Origin: Avena insularis
Taxonomy: Eukaryota; Streptophyta; Magnoliopsida; Poales; Poaceae
Length of the DNA stretch: 64,000 bases
Direction of reading: 5' to 3'
NCBI GenBank assembly: GCA_023614405.1
Contig: CM042687.1
Coordinates: 263,481,480 to 263,545,479, forward strand
Part shown: one piece after another, positions 10,051 to 23,762 of the stretch
How positions within the stretch are numbered: the first letter of the stretch is position 1
Layout: every line of letters begins with the position of its first letter
Made by a program: the position numbers and the translations under genes
Notes under the pieces: model-generated
Seen by the model: only the letters and a program-made list of their open reading frames with translations
Database searches by the model: none
Told to the model about the DNA's origin: nothing

Positions 10051-11989
10051 AAAACCTATCTGATGGTATCATTTTTACACAATGGTATCATACAGATCAA
10101 GTCCTTGAGCAAAAACCCTCTCCTAAGTAGTCCTAGACTATAAATCCAAAGGGAACCTTTTTCCTAATGCCTTCCCATCCTCTGTTAATCTCATCAAACA
10201 ATCATCCCACATCCTACTGCCTCCTATCACGAAGTTATCCTTAGCTTGTTGTATGGTTTGTTGCTTGTATGCCTGGTATTGATTAATGTTTTGTCTGCAT
10301 GCATGTATGCTCGATACCGGCGATAGTTGCGATTGTGTGACGCCGAGAAGAAGGAAGGATCGGGCTATCTTTATTATTATTGTATTGGTATTCTGGTTAT
10401 CTAACACCGTCAAGGGACTTCTCGCTGGTCACAGGCAAGCCACCATTCTTGAACTCCTATATGCACCTACTTTTGTTTATCAACTGTTTTATTTCTCGTT
10501 TATAAATTGCATGATCACAGACATGGTTTATTTCAAATAAACAGATGTGAGTAACTTGGCTCCTCCAAGTTACGAATAAGTATCTCTTGGACACCTACCC
10601 TATTTACACCCATCTTTACCCCTTAGAATAAGGTTAAGATGATTAGCATATTCCCTCTTGGAAACGACGGTTTCAACGATAAAACTATTTTGGGTTATAC
10701 CCTACCGCAGGGTTTTCAAAAAAAACTTGGAAAGAGGCATCCTTTCCGAGTGGAAGTTTTACCAAAAGAATATATGAGGTGGATGAAGAGAAGGTAAAGT
10801 AAGAGAAAGGAAGGGATGTTCTAAGCCAATGACCAGAACAATTTTATCCATGCAACCACATTACCCCAGTCGCTGGGGCTTAGCTCGTAGTTTGTGGTCT
10901 TTAGCCGGGGCTGCTCTTACTCACTAAAGGGAAGAAATCCCCTGAAATTCGGGCTACCTGTAGGGTAAGGTACTAGTGCAACAATTGGGTCTCTCGCGGA
11001 CGGTATGCTTTTAGGTAGTACGGATGGAAGATTGTCACTATTGCTAAGTCGGGCTTGATCGGAGGTAGGGTCGATCTGGAAGGAAGGACCAGGGTCGAGG
11101 TACCCCATACTCAGACCGAAGAGATAAACCGAAAAGGAAAAGCCGTCGTTGCTAGGGATCGACAAATGAAAGGTTCAAGTTTGATTATCCGAACCCCTGT
11201 CTACTTTGGGTAGCAGGCCGTGGTTTTATCCCAGCGGATGTATTGATTCTTGTGGGTAAAGTGCAAAACCTCTGCAGAGTGTAATCTATTCGAATAGTCG
11301 TGTCCACGGACAAGGACGGTTGGAATGGCAAGAGCTAGGAGTACCCTTCGGTTAAGTGGAGATAAGATAAAGGATGTGACTTGGTCACGAGGAAAGATAA
11401 AGAATAAGTTGGTTTTGACCAGAGATGGTCGTTAAGGTTTTACAAAGGGTTTTGCAACAAAATGTTTTCTAAAAACTTTTAACAAGGATGTGGAGATGTC
11501 CAGATTTTCAAAAAGGGAGACATACTTTTCCAAAAACTCTTTTTCAACAAAGATATAGAGATGCCATTGTTAGGTCTTTCCAAAAACCACTATAGTGTAG
11601 AGCTATCTCTCCACAGCCAGATATGCATTCTCTTATTACCCTTGTCTCGGTGGTTTGCGAGTACATTCAAAGTACTCACCGGCATTGTCCCTGGTCATTT
11701 GCTTGGCCAGTTTGCAGATGATAAGAAGCAACGAAGGTGTTGACGTCTATGCGAGCTAGGTCGTCTTCCCAGTCAGTTGCCTGTAGGTTAAGGCACGGGC
11801 TCTACGGTGAAGACTTCCACTATGTGTGTTGTAATCGCCATAAAGGCCTCCTTGTAAGTTGTTGTATTCGTTAAAATAAGGATGATGTAATGATACTTGT
11901 CGGTTATGCTCACGGCTCACTGATCATGGGAATGTGAATTTTATGCATAATGGGTATTCTCGTACCATAAATCCGAGGTGCCACAGACT

Positions 11990-12002
11990 TGGTATCAGAG
12001 CC
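11990..12002 (+). other. G1 primer-binding site (tRNA-iMet)
   Basis: TGGTATCAGAGCC begins 4 bp after the LTR end. It matches the classic plant retroelement site complementary to the 3' end of initiator methionine tRNA, and fixes the element's orientation as plus. Confidence 0.9.
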
Positions 12003-12799
12003 ATCCTGACTGTAGGAGACCTTAGTTAGCATGGACGTTAGACATGACTACCCCTATTTCTGAAAACACCGGTTTCAAAAACTATTTTCCTCGAAAGCTT
12101 TTCAAAAGAATTCTTATCTCATCTTCTCTGACTTAAACAATTTGAAAATGGATTACTCTACATCTCGTCTACCTCAAATGTTCCGTTTTCACAAACAAAG
12201 TCCGACTCGGAGACTATGAAGATGGAGATCCCTAAAGGAAGAGACACTGAGACAAGCAAAGCAAAGGAGCTACCAATGACGACAGACACTACAAGATCGC
12301 CCCACCAAAGGAGTCCTTCCTCGTCCCCAACCAAGTATGGCACCAACGACAAAAGACAGCAAGATAGAAGCTACAACCCCGTGACGTCCGTACTTAGGAT
12401 TCCCCTTTTGTGGCGTGTAGTCACCCTCTTAGTACTCATGGTATGCCTTGCTTGTTTGCTTGTCATATGCGTGTTTAATGATTGGAATGTGTTGATTGTC
12501 TGTCGGGAATCATCCAAAACGGTAGCCTTGATCACCTAGTTGGTAGACCCCAATACTAACTCTCGCAAACCCCTTAACCAGAAACCTCTCCTTAGCAGTA
12601 TGGCCACCTAAGAAAACCTCGACAACCCCAAGCAAAAGCCTTTAAGGTGGAAAGATGGTGTTTTTCCACTCAACTCCCATCCACCCAGTTAACCTACCCT
12701 CGTCAACCATAACTATCCACCCAATAACTCGGAATACTAACTCCGTAGCCCGTTTCCTTCTACAGCCGGAGATTTCATCCCCACCAGAAAACCCTGAGT

Positions 12800-13375
12800 A
12801 TGGCCCCGAAGATCGAAGTCCCAAAGAAAGGATGCAGCCGCTGCAGAGAAGAAGGACATCTAGCCAGCCAATGTTTAGGCAACTGCCCAAATTGTGGAGC
12901 TCTCCACCCTCCTACAGATTGCCCCACCCAACTCATCACATGTTTCCTCTGTGAAGGTCAAGATCATGTCCCGACTAACTGTCCCCTCCAACTCCTGATT
13001 GGCAAAGCTCATCAACTCCCCTGCGTCAACATTGGGAAGAAATCAAGAGAAGGACGTTCCAAGAAAGGCACCTGCTTCTCCTGCGATGAACCGGGTCACT
13101 TCAGCCGAGAGTGCCCCCAGCATGGTCTTGACAACCCTCCTACCAAGACAAAAGACAAGATAACCACTGCCCCCGTAAGGATCCCAAAGCAAGCCTCAGG
13201 AGGATACGAGGCTAAACAGAAATTTTGTTACATCTGTGGAGACTAGGGCCACTTCGCCCGCAACTGCCCCGACAAATACTTGACGGTCTCTCCTCTTCCC
13301 CCGAGAAAGCACTACCTGTGGGGAAACCTATCACCTCCGAAAGGCATCAAGACTCTGGACGTTCCTCCAAAGTAG
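12800..13375 (+). pseudogene. G1 gag-like protein with five CCHC zinc knuckles, one internal stop
   Basis: The frame runs from ATG 12800 to TAG 13373-13375 (191 sense positions), broken by one TAG at 13244-13246. Five knuckles are seen in order: CSRCREEGHLASQC, CPNCGALHPPTDC (a CX2CX3HX4C variant), CFLCEGQDHVPTNC, CFSCDEPGHFSREC, and CYICGD-stop-GHFARNC. Gypsy gag proteins usually have one or two. Five suggests an RNA-binding protein of the cellular CNBP/zinc-knuckle type, or an expanded nucleocapsid. The true start may lie upstream, because other frames with coding-like residues overlap from 12655. It likely packages RNA; that role is inference. It is the only coding information in G1. Confidence 0.65.
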
Positions 13376-14134
13376 TTTCACACCCGGAAACTCGTCTCTC
13401 CCCAACTCTGATAGAGACATGGTATCATCCCAAGACTTGTTTTGTAAAAATCTAAGTGCCTTGTCGCCATGCGGCACAGACCTGTTTTGTAACCCCCTAA
13501 GTACCTCCGTCACTGACCGGTTTGAACTCTCCTAAATCTCTGGATATTATGCAAGCAAGATATCCTTCTTTTCATGTTTTACCCAAGATGTTGCATCAGA
13601 CCAAACCCCCGTAGTATTGCTCTAAGGGGGAAAGACTGCATATTTCCTGTTCAAAACTCGTTAGACCCAAGGAATCGACCCCTAGTCAACGCCAAGCGAG
13701 GACCAGCCCTCCAAGCCCCGGATCATCGAATCTGCAAGAAGGACAACAAGCGGCCCTTCTCCCGATTCAGAAGATACTTCAAGAAAGTCCTCTACTCAAG
13801 TTCGACCATCAAACCAATAATCCGGTGTATCAAGATCATGAAGAAAGAAGGTCGACAGCAACACGAAGAGAGGGAAGACTCAACCCGCCGTCTCCAGAAG
13901 GACTTACCTCGTCAAAGTTAAACCTACCTAGACTTGTCCTAAGGGTAAAAGACTGCATATTTCCCATTTGTTTAAAACTAAACCGCCCGACCCAAAGCCA
14001 CTCAGCTCTGATCTGTAACCAACCACGTCGGGTATTTATAAAACTTGTGATCGCCTATTTTATTCCACCGCTGAAATTATTAAGCGGATGTTATTACCCC
14101 AACTCTATTCCTCCCTAATCTCAGGACAAGATTA

Positions 14135-14147
14135 TTGGGGAAAGGTC
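14135..14147 (+). other. G1 polypurine tract
   Basis: TTGGGGAAAGGTC lies directly before the TGTAACATCCC start of the 3' LTR. It is the plus-strand primer site. Confidence 0.8.
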
Positions 14148-17100
14148 TGTAACATCCCAATTTCGGCAACCCAGATTGAATGTCCAAAAGGCAAAAATCG
14201 GGGGGAACAAAAACTTTTTCTTGCATTGTGTGCTTACCTATTTGCTTGTGCTCAAACAACTATTTGTGTATTAGTTGTGTGCTCCGCATCTCAACACTAG
14301 TTTATGAAAACTATTTTACAAAAGAAAGGTCTTGGCTCATCTTTCATATTCTCAAATGTTCTGGCATTTCAAAAACCTGAGCCAAGATGACTTTGAATCA
14401 ACCAAATATTTTACTAGCTCCTATTGCCAAAACTATGGAGACCTATATTTATACTCTCCTTATGTTTTCAAGACAGAACCTTTAACTACTCTTATCTCTA
14501 GATTTTCCCAAAACCTTTACTAAAACCTTCTCATCTCAATCCTGGTAGAGATACCAAGATGGTACTTATCTTACTTCAAACTAAACCCCTTTCAACATAC
14601 CCATCCTTACCTCAAGATAGGCTTGATGGTAACCCTAGTAGTAGTTTTATAAGTTAAGATGAATTTCCTTGATCTGCTTGTTGATGAATTGCCCTGATCT
14701 GCTATTTGATGAATTGCTTTGATCTGCTGTCTGAGGAATTGTCGTGATCTGCTAATTGCCTTGATTGCTTAGGAACTAGAGTGAGCTAGTCCAGTAGCTC
14801 ATCCTTTAGGACCCCAATCCTTGCTTGTGATCATCAATCCCAAAGCAATCATCCAAGTCTGGATCTATCTTAAGTCACTCTAGTGATCATCTCATCTCAT
14901 GCTTACCTCAATCCAAGGCTAATCCCTCCTGATGCTTTCAAAACTCAATGAAGACCCCATCTAAGCTTGGATCCCATCTACTTAGTTAGTACCCCAACAT
15001 CATCTCCTTTATCATGAGTTTGGAACCTAGCATCCTCTCAAAATCATCTACACTTGCACTCTAGCCAAAATCTCCAAAACTACCAAAATGGCTTAAGTAT
15101 GGATTTCTTATCTAGATTCAATATTTAGAGCTCTACCTTTTCCAACATATGTGCATTCTTGAGAATGCACTTGAACCATCTCGTAGTACATCATTAGTAC
15201 TACCAAGTCCCACCCTTGCCCATGGCTAAGCCATTCTAACTCCCACTCATCTATGATGGTTTTGTAGATAAGACAATAACCTTCTCTGCAAATCTTATCA
15301 TCTTGCCTATTTTGGCAGAAGCTCACATCTATATGCTACCTCCCCTTGACAAACTCTTTGTATGGTTAGGATATACTAATCATAGCCTATCAATCACCAC
15401 TTCACTTGTTTCCATTGGAGCCTTGTGCTTCCTAAACCCCCATGGTTTAGAAGGCTATCTGATGTATCTGTTATGGCAGCCTTATTTTCAACAAAGTTTG
15501 CCATCTCTTCTAGATCACCTCAAATGCAACCAAGCCCAACTCTTTATTCCATGATAATCTACATGACATGGTATATCCATCCACATACCCCTTGTACCTA
15601 GGTGAGCTCTGAGCTCCCTAATCCAACCCTATGTAGAAGGCATCAGAATAACAAAACCTTAGATTCTTCCTGAATCTAGTTTCCATCCTTTTCACCACTT
15701 CTCTTAAAAACCAAGGTGGATCTTGATCCCTAAATCAAGTGTACATCATCTACCTTGGATATGAGCATCCCCAAAATAATTCTCCAAATTAATTGGATTA
15801 TTAAACTATTTTATTTCCTTCTCTTGCAAATTCCTCAAAATCCTTGTCTTCAAAGACAAGTTTGTTTTTCTCCAAACCACTCTGCCAACACAATGTATAT
15901 TTGAGTCCTACCTATCATATCCCATCTTCCCAACTCAAAAATAAATATTTTTGAGATTCCTTATTATCTCTTTTTGGCCCTTTTTCTTAAATGGCAGAAA
16001 CAAGAAATAATCCTCCAAAAATACTTTTCCACTTCAACAAATCCCAGTAAAATTCTCCAATGTGTGTTATGGTATTTAGGACCATATCACATCAAGAACC
16101 AAGCCTGCCCAATGTAAAAATATCATTATTTTCTTCCATAATCTACTTCAGCACCTTTTGAAGAAGTGCATTTAAATGGGATTATGATCTGTAGAAAAAT
16201 CCCATTTAAATCATGGAGAGATTAATTGACCTACTCTATCTACCAGTACCATTTCCATCCTTTGTCCAATGCAAGTTTTGCAACTTCCTTTACAAACCCC
16301 AAATTGATCAACTTTTCTAAAACAATCAAAGCTTGATTCAAACCCCAACCAAACTACCCCCAATCTTCCCTAGTACTACTCCACAGCAGCACACACATCC
16401 CTCTGGACGACCTGCAATGTAGCATGGCCCGACACCCCCTGCCCCACAGGATCACTTAAGAGGGAAACAAAGGAGTTGTCTTGTCCAAACCTTTTCTTTA
16501 CTCCTTGCAGCCTCCAACTTCCTCTTTGCTAAACCCACGACCAAAAGATCACCCCACACACTCCCCACCGCCCTCTGTGACCAATGAGAAGCCCCCTGGA
16601 CCCTGCCCTAGCTCTCAAGTGAGCTTGTTCCACCATATACCTTCCCTCTCAATTTATAAGCCCATAAGCCACTACAGCCCTCCCCATCCAGCTCATTTGC
16701 CCCCTCTCCCCCTCACTCTCCTCCCAGAGCCCCCTTCCCTCTCCCCTGCTCGTGGGAAGGAGAAGAAGGAGCCTTGGCCTCCAAGAAAGAAACGAGCAAG
16801 GCTCACTCCCCCGAGCTCATCTCTCACTGCATGTCACCCCGCAGTGACCCCTTTCTCCTCCTCGATCTAACCCTGCCCTTCTTTCTGCCCAGAACCTCCT
16901 GCAGCCTCGTCCAGGAAGAGCTCCAGTGATCTCCCTTTTCGGCCACCTCCATGCGAGCCCTTCCCCGACGTCGAACCCGATCGTGCTGACCCTCCTCGAG
17001 CTCGTCGGCGTGCCCTGCTTCGCCCTGGACCGTCCCCGTCGCCTCCCGACGCTCAGGTGAGCCTCCCTGTCCAACCCCGCGTGCCTGCTAGGGTTTTTGC

Positions 17101-19843
17101 CCGTGGGCGACGACGCCACGAAGAAGACGGGTCGTGGCCGTCGATCTGGATTTGATCCGACGGCCACAGCCACCTCGTACCCCTTCCCTCCCTCCTCCCG
17201 CTTGAGGGCTGGCCTAGCTAGGTCGGCAGCCTCTTTGCCCCGCGCATAGGAGCATCCCCAGGGGGCAAATCCCCCTTCCCTGACCCATTCTTCACCAGAT
17301 CCGGCCCAGCCTCCCCTCTTATGTTTTAAATATTTTCCCCACAGATCTGAAATCTGGCCTTGAGGTTTAAATCCCAACAAAAATGATAAACACGAGTAAA
17401 CGTCCAAATCTAAAATTCCTGGGTTACACTAATGTCTTACCTAACATTCAGACTTGGTGCTGGATTAAATGGAGGATTAAAATAAATGTGATAAATCCTA
17501 TACTAGAGTCTGTCCAGAACACTAATTGATTTCTCCAGAAAGTTTTACAACTTCAAATGGAGTAAATCCAATTGATAAAGAAAGGTACTACCAATACCCT
17601 TCCATTCCCACAGGTGCCATAGTCACTTGCTTCGTAGATTACCCCTAGCAAAAATAACAAATACAGATACTTTCTGACTTTAGGATTTTCTCTAGGTCAA
17701 ACCAAATGAGGTTTGAACCTAATTCCAACTCTCTGAGAACACAAATAACCATATCTCCCTGTATCCAATAGCCTATAATTTTATGAGCTTCTGTTGAATT
17801 TTGAGTGAATTAAACTCTTCTGTGCATGGTTAAGTCACTAATAAAATCCTTACAGTAGCTATGCAACTCCAAAAGGGTTGATTCCAATTTCTACAGAAAG
17901 GTGTTTTCAATACCTAACATATGTCCTTGTAATCAACTAAAAATCTTCTATAAAATAAATCTGATGAAAAAGACAAATCCTATCCAGTACTGCCTTTGGG
18001 GATTTCTCAAGGGCAATATGGTAATTGTTTTGAGGTGATTCCAACTCCTTTGGAATCAGTCCATCAAAACCTACCTAATCACCCAAGGAAATTTTTTTGG
18101 AACTACAGAGAAGTTCTGGTGAATTATTTCCTTAAACTAAATTTTTATCCACTATAAAATCCATTATAAATCAAAGGAAATTGATAAAATAGTGAAGCCA
18201 CTTTTGTTGGCTTCATTTTATCAAAACCTACCTGATGGTATCATTTTTATACAATGGTATCATACAGATCAAGTCCTTGAGCAAAAACCCTCTCCTAAGT
18301 AGTCCTAGACTATAAATCCAAAGGGAAACTTTTTCCTAATGCCTTCCCATCCCCTGTTAATCTCATCAAACAATCATCCCACATCCTACTACCTCCTATC
18401 ATGTAGTTATCCTTACCTTGTTGTATGGTTTGTCGCTTGTATGCCTGGTATTGATTGATGTTTTGTCTGCATGCATGTATGCTCGATACCGGCGATAGTT
18501 GCGATTGTGTGACGCCGAGAAAAAGGAAGGATCGGGCTATATTTATTATTATTATATTGGTATTCTGGTTATCTAACGCCGTCAAGGGACTTCTCGCTGG
18601 TCACAGGCAAGCCACCATTCCTGAACTCCTATATGCACCTACTTCTGTTTATCAACTGTTTTATTTCTCGTTTATAAATTGCATGATTACAGACATGGTT
18701 TATTTCAAATAAACAGATGTGAGTAACTTGGCTCCTCCAAGTTACGAATAAGTGTCTCTTGGACACCTACCCTATTTACACCCATCTTTACCCCTTAGAA
18801 CGAGGTTAAGATGATTAGCATCTTCCCTCTTGGAAACCACGGTTTTCAACGATAAAACTATTTTGGGTTATACCCTACTACAAGGTTTTCAAAATAAAAC
18901 CCTTGGAAAGAGGCATCCTTTCCGAGTGGAATTTTTACCAAAAGAAGATATGAGGTGGATGAAGAGAAGGTAAAGTAAGAGAAAGGAAGGGATGTTGTAA
19001 GCCAATGTTCGGAACAATTTTACCCGTGCAACCACATTACCCCGGTCATTGGGACTTAGCTCGTAGTTTGTGGTCTTTAGCCGGGGCTGCTCTTACTCGC
19101 TAAAGGGGAGAAATCCCCTAAAATTCGGGCTACCTGTAGGGTAAGGTACTGGTGCAACAATTGGGTCTCTCGCGGACAATATGCTTTTAGGTAGTACGGA
19201 TGGAAGATTGTCACTATTGCTACCAGTGGCTTGATGGGAGGTAGGGTCGATCTGAAGGAAGGACTAGGTTCGAGGTACCCCATACTCGTACCGGAGAGAT
19301 AAACCCAAAAGGAAAATCCGCCGTTGCTAGGGATCGACAAATGAAAGGTTCAAGTTTGATTATCCAAACCCCTGTCTACTTTGGGTAGCAGGACTTGGTT
19401 TTATCCCGGTGGATGTATTGATTCTTGTAGGTAAAGTGCACAACCTCTGCAGAGTGTAATCTATTCGAATAGCTGTGTCCACGGACAAGGACGGTTGGAA
19501 TGGCAAGAGCTAGGTGTACCCTTCGGTTAAGTGGAGATAAGATAAAGGATGTGACTTGGTCACGAGGAAAGATAAAGAATAAGTTGGTTTTGACCAGAGA
19601 TGGTCGTTAAGGTTTTACAAAGGGTTTTACAACAAAATGTTTTCTAAAAACTTTTAACAAGGATGTGGAGATGTCTAGATTTTCAAAAAGGGAGACATAC
19701 TTTTCCAAAAACTCTTTTTCAACAAAGATATAGAGATACCATTGTTAGGTCTTTCCAAAAACCACTATAGTGTAGAGCTATCTCGCCACAGCCAGATATG
19801 CATTCTCTTATTACCCTTATCTCGGTGGTTTGTGAGTACATTC
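14148..19843 (+). repeat. G1 3' LTR, first part
   Basis: This starts TGTAACATCCCAATTTCGG. It includes the 826 bp missing from the 5' copy, then parallels 6814-11660. Features shared with the 5' copy are the TATA-like site (about 16653), the donor motif CTCAG/GTGAGC (17052-17061) and both hairpins (16170-16211, 18183-18222). It is interrupted after CATTC at 19839-19843 by element C2 and resumes at 28382. No gene is seen. Confidence 0.85.
14671..14764 (+). repeat. 25-bp tandem repeat in G1 LTR
   Basis: Units starting GATCTGCT occur at exactly 25-bp spacing (14671, 14696, 14721, 14746), with imperfect GATGAATTG segments between. This is near the 5' end of the LTR (U3), where repeated enhancer-like units are common. 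The role is unknown. Confidence 0.75.
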
Positions 19844-21521
19844 TGTTGGAATTATGCCCTAGAGGCAATAATAAAGATGTTATTATTATAATTCTTATTC
19901 ATGATAATGTTTATATTCCATGCTAGAATTGTATTAAGCGGAAACTTTAATACTTGTGTGGTTTGTGAACAACACCGTGTCCCTAGTACGCCTCTATGGA
20001 CTAGCTCATTGATCAATGATGGTTATGGTTTCCTAACCATAGACATGAGTTGTCAATTGATAATGAGATCATATCATTGGAGAATGATATGGTGGATAGA
20101 CCCAAACTAAGCGAAGCAATTAGATCGTGTCATCGTGTTCGTCTTTGCGAAGTTTTTCTTATGTCAAATATTGTATTCCTTAGACCATGAGATAATACAA
20201 CTCCCTGGTATCGGAAGAAAGCTTTGAGGTCATCAAACGTCATCCTATGAGAGGGTGATCATAAAGGTGTCTCTGTAATCGGAAAGTATACATTGGGTTG
20301 TATGTATCGAGATGGGATTTGTCCTCCCAAGTCGGAGAGATATACTTGGGCCCACTCGTAATCGATATCAACACCGCTTGCAAGCATGTGGTTAAGGAGT
20401 TAATCACAAAGTGATATCGGATTACGGAACGAGTAAAGTACTTTGCCGTGAGCGAGATTGAACTAGGTATGACGATACGACGATCGAATCTCGCAAGTAA
20501 AATATCGCGAGACGAAGGGAATATATATATGGGATTGATTGAATTGGCATCGTGGTTCATCCGATATGATCATCGAATGTGTGGAGTCAATATGGGTGCC
20601 CAGACCGCTGTTGATTATTGATAGAAGATCATATGCGCATATTCTCGAACCTGCAGGTCACACACTTAACGTATCTCGACGCTAGGATAGATTGGATAAT
20701 TGGTTTATGAATTTTTGTTCGAGTCTCGGATGGGATCCGGACATCACGAGAGGTTCCGGAGTGGTCCGAGAATAAGATTCATATAAGGCGGTGCAGTTTT
20801 GGAGTTGAATTGTTCGGATTAATCGGTATTGTACCTAAGCTTCTAGAACCTTCCGGAAGGGGCCAACGTGGTCCCACCTTCCGGGAGGGGGCATGGGCCT
20901 ATGAGGAGTGTCCTGCGCATTGGGCCAGGGCACAAGGCCCCATAGGGCCCAGCCGATCCTAGATAAGTTTAAATCGTTTAAACTAGAGATAAGATAGGGT
21001 TTCTAGAAGGGAGAGTTTAAATCGTTTAAACTAGAGATAGGCTTGGAGGATGGGCAGGCTGGCCACACCCTCTATATATAGAGGATGGTGCGCCTCCCTA
21101 CACACACACCTTCCCTCCACGCCCCAGTAGCCCCGCCGCCTTCCTCTCTCCCGCCCGACTGATTGGAGGCGAAGCCCTGCTGCAGACATTCTCCACCATC
21201 TACACCACGCCGTCGTGTTGTAGATCCCATCCATCTCTCCACCATACTTGCTGGTCCAAGGAAGGAGGAGACGCCGAGGTGCCGCACGTGCATCTCACGG
21301 AGGCACCGCCACTTGTGGTGCTAGATCGGATCGGATCGCGAGGAGGAGAAGCGAGCACGACTACATCACCCACGTTCCGACGTAACGCTCACTGCGAATC
21401 TTCAAGGGTATGAAGATCTAATCCAATCTCTCTTGTTGTTTGCATCTCCTAGATTAGATCTTGGCTTTCCTCTGTTCGCTCAGTGAGAAAATTTTGATTT
21501 ACTATGCCGCTAAACCCTTCA
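19844..21521 (+). repeat. C2 5' LTR
   Basis: 1678 bp. It is closely related to 26681-28376 but with many 1-4 base deletions relative to it, mostly in C/G runs. A TATA-like CTATATATAGAGG lies at about 21070-21082. After the LTR end, the expected tRNA-Met site is degenerate (AAGGGTATCGAGC). Confidence 0.9.
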
Positions 21522-22722
21522 AAGGGTATCGAGCTAGATCTATGCGTAGATGTGATTCACGAGTAGAACGCAACATGGTTGTTGTGGGCGTTGATGTTTT
21601 CTGCAAGCCTCTTGTTTGTGTTCTTCTTATGACGCGGGATAGTGAGATTGAAGCGTCCAGGCCAACCTTACGCGACGCCGTCATGAGACCGCTCCGCACT
21701 TGACGTGTGGCTTGTTCCACACATGCGGCTGGTGGATGTCGTTTCTCTCACTATAGTTGTCATGGGATTAACACCGAGTTTGGCAACCATAATATCACCG
21801 TTAGTGGCTTTCCGTAGGTAAGAATCGTTTAGCATCTACTCCCATAAGCCACGTAAAACATGCAACAACAAAGTAGAGGCGTCTAACTTGTTTTTGCAGG
21901 AGTGTTTTCGTGATATGGTATGGCCCAAGATGTGATGTGTATAATGTATGCGATGATCATGTTTTGTAATGTTTCACGACTTGCATGTCGATGAGTACAC
22001 AACCGCAGGAGCCATATGGTTGTCTTTATAATTGTGTATGACCTGAAGTCAACTTCTTATACGCCATGTAATAGCTTTACTTTATCGCTAAGTAGTTAGC
22101 AATAGTTGTAGTTGCTATTCGTGGTGGAGGCAATCATGGTGAAGTGATGGAGATCATGCCGAACGCACAAGATGGAGATCATTGCGCGAAGATTGGCTAT
22201 ACCATGTCACATAAAGTTATATGCATGTGACGTTTATCCTTTTATGTATCTTATTATGCTTAGATCGCGACGTAGCATTATAAGATGATTCCTCACTTAA
22301 AGATCAAGATAAAACTGTGCTCCCAAGTATGCACCGCGAAAGTTCGTAGTGTCCAAGCAACACGTGATGATCGGGTGCTATAGACTCTACGCTCACATAC
22401 AACCGGTGCAAGCCAGTATTGCACACGCGGAAATACTTGGTCTAGCTTGACGAGCCTAGCATGTGAGACATGGCCTCGGAACACAAGAACCGAAAGGTTA
22501 AGCATGAGTCATATGAATGATATGATCGACACTTTGTTGTCCACCATTGAAACCACATCTCTTCTCGTGAAGATCGGATTAGGTGTGGTGAATTTGGATC
22601 GTGTTCACTAAACATGTTGTGTGATGTTGAATTTAGTTGGAGTTGATCTTGTAATTTTTTTAAAAGTTGAACTAGTTATCATGAACATAGTCTAATTTGT
22701 ACTTGCATATTTTGTAGATCAC
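21522..22722 (+). other. C2 leader between 5' LTR and gag
   Basis: 1.2 kb of leader with no supported gene. It begins with a degenerate primer-binding site. Such a long untranslated leader is usual for the BARE/Angela group. Confidence 0.6.
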
Positions 22723-23520
22723 ATGGCTAAGTCCAACTTCAACTTCAACGCTTTTGCTGAGAAAGAAAAGCTTAAGAACAATGGGTCTAACTTCACCAAC
22801 TGGTTCCGCAATCTGAGGATCAATCTCTCTGGCGGTCAAAAGGACTATGTCCTTGAGAAAGCGTTAGGTAACCCCCTGGCATCGCGGTGATGAGAAAGCT
22901 GTCTATCGTCAAGAAAGATGATTATGGTGTGATTAAGAGCACCATGTTGTTTGCTATGGAACCGAACTTCAAAATCGTTTTGAAAACTATCCCGAGCCCT
23001 TTGAGATTCTCAAGAGTGACAACCATGTTTCAGACTCAGCCCGCTCGAGAGATATGAGATCTCCGAGAAGTTCTTTAATCGCAAGATGGAGGAAGGGAGT
23101 TCCGTTAGTGAGCACGCCATTAAGATGTCGGGCTACACTCAACGTCTTGAGCAAGCGGATGCAAGATTCCAGAGGAGCTCAAGATTGACAGGTTCTCGCA
23201 ATCACTCCCAGCTACAAAAGTTTTGTAGTGACTCATAATCAGATTGGTTCCATCGATACGATCACCGAGCTCTTCGCAAAGCTGAAGGCTGGAGGTGGAC
23301 ATCAAGAAGGATAATCATGTGTTGATGGTCAACAAGCCCTCCTTTAAGAAAGGTAAAGGTGCAAAGAAGCCCTTCAAGAAAGGCGGCGTAAGCGTTGCCC
23401 CTCTGAGAAGAAGCTCAAGTCTGGTCCCAAGCCGGAAATCGAGTGCTTCTATTGCAAGGACAAGGGTCATCGAAGCTTAATCGTCTCAAGTACTTAGCGG
23501 ACAAGAAGGCTGGCACCATC
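22723..23520 (+). pseudogene. C2 gag remnant
   Basis: The start ATG at 22723 opens a frame beginning MAKSNFNFNAFAEKEK, typical of the Angela/BARE capsid protein. The frame hits a stop near 22890 and coding similarity continues in other phases. A zinc knuckle (ECFYCKDKGH) is visible near 23440-23471 in a shifted frame. At least three frameshifts are needed to follow the gene, so it cannot make capsid protein. Confidence 0.8.
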
Positions 23521-23762
23521 AAAGGTATATTTGATATACATGTTATTGATGTTTTCCTTACTAACCCTCGTTGTAGTGCTCGGGTATTTGATCTGGTTGA
23601 GTTGCTAATATTTGTAACTCAAACAGAGCTACGAATAGACGGCTTGCGAGGGATGAGGTGACGATGCGTTGGCAACGGATCAAGAGTTGATGTGATGGCC
23701 GTAAGACGCTCTCCTTAGTTTTACCTTCGGGATTAGTTTTAAACCTTAATAAATGTTATTAT

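Larger units (their letters stand above)
6814..11985 (+). repeat. G1 5' LTR (first ~826 bp missing)
   Basis: This aligns along its whole length with 14974-19843 plus 28382-28698, and ends ATCCGAGGTGCCACA. It contains a TATA-like TTTATAAG at 8491-8498, a GC-rich stretch at about 8400-9130, a splice-donor-like CTCAG/GTGAGC at 8901-8910, and two hairpins (8008-8049 and 10011-10050) that recur in the 3' LTR. Several short open frames in the GC-rich part are not preserved as genes; I see no real coding sequence in these 5.2 kb. Confidence 0.85.
11986..14147 (+). other. G1 internal region
   Basis: Only 2162 bp separate the two LTRs. It starts with the tRNA primer site, holds one zinc-knuckle protein frame (12800-13375), and ends in a purine tract. 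The stretch 12003-12799 contains only short open frames in changing phase, probably remnants of the N-terminal part of gag. The stretch 13376-14134 is non-coding and carries two copies of a motif around AAAGACTGCATATTTCC (near 13630 and 13948). Confidence 0.7.
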
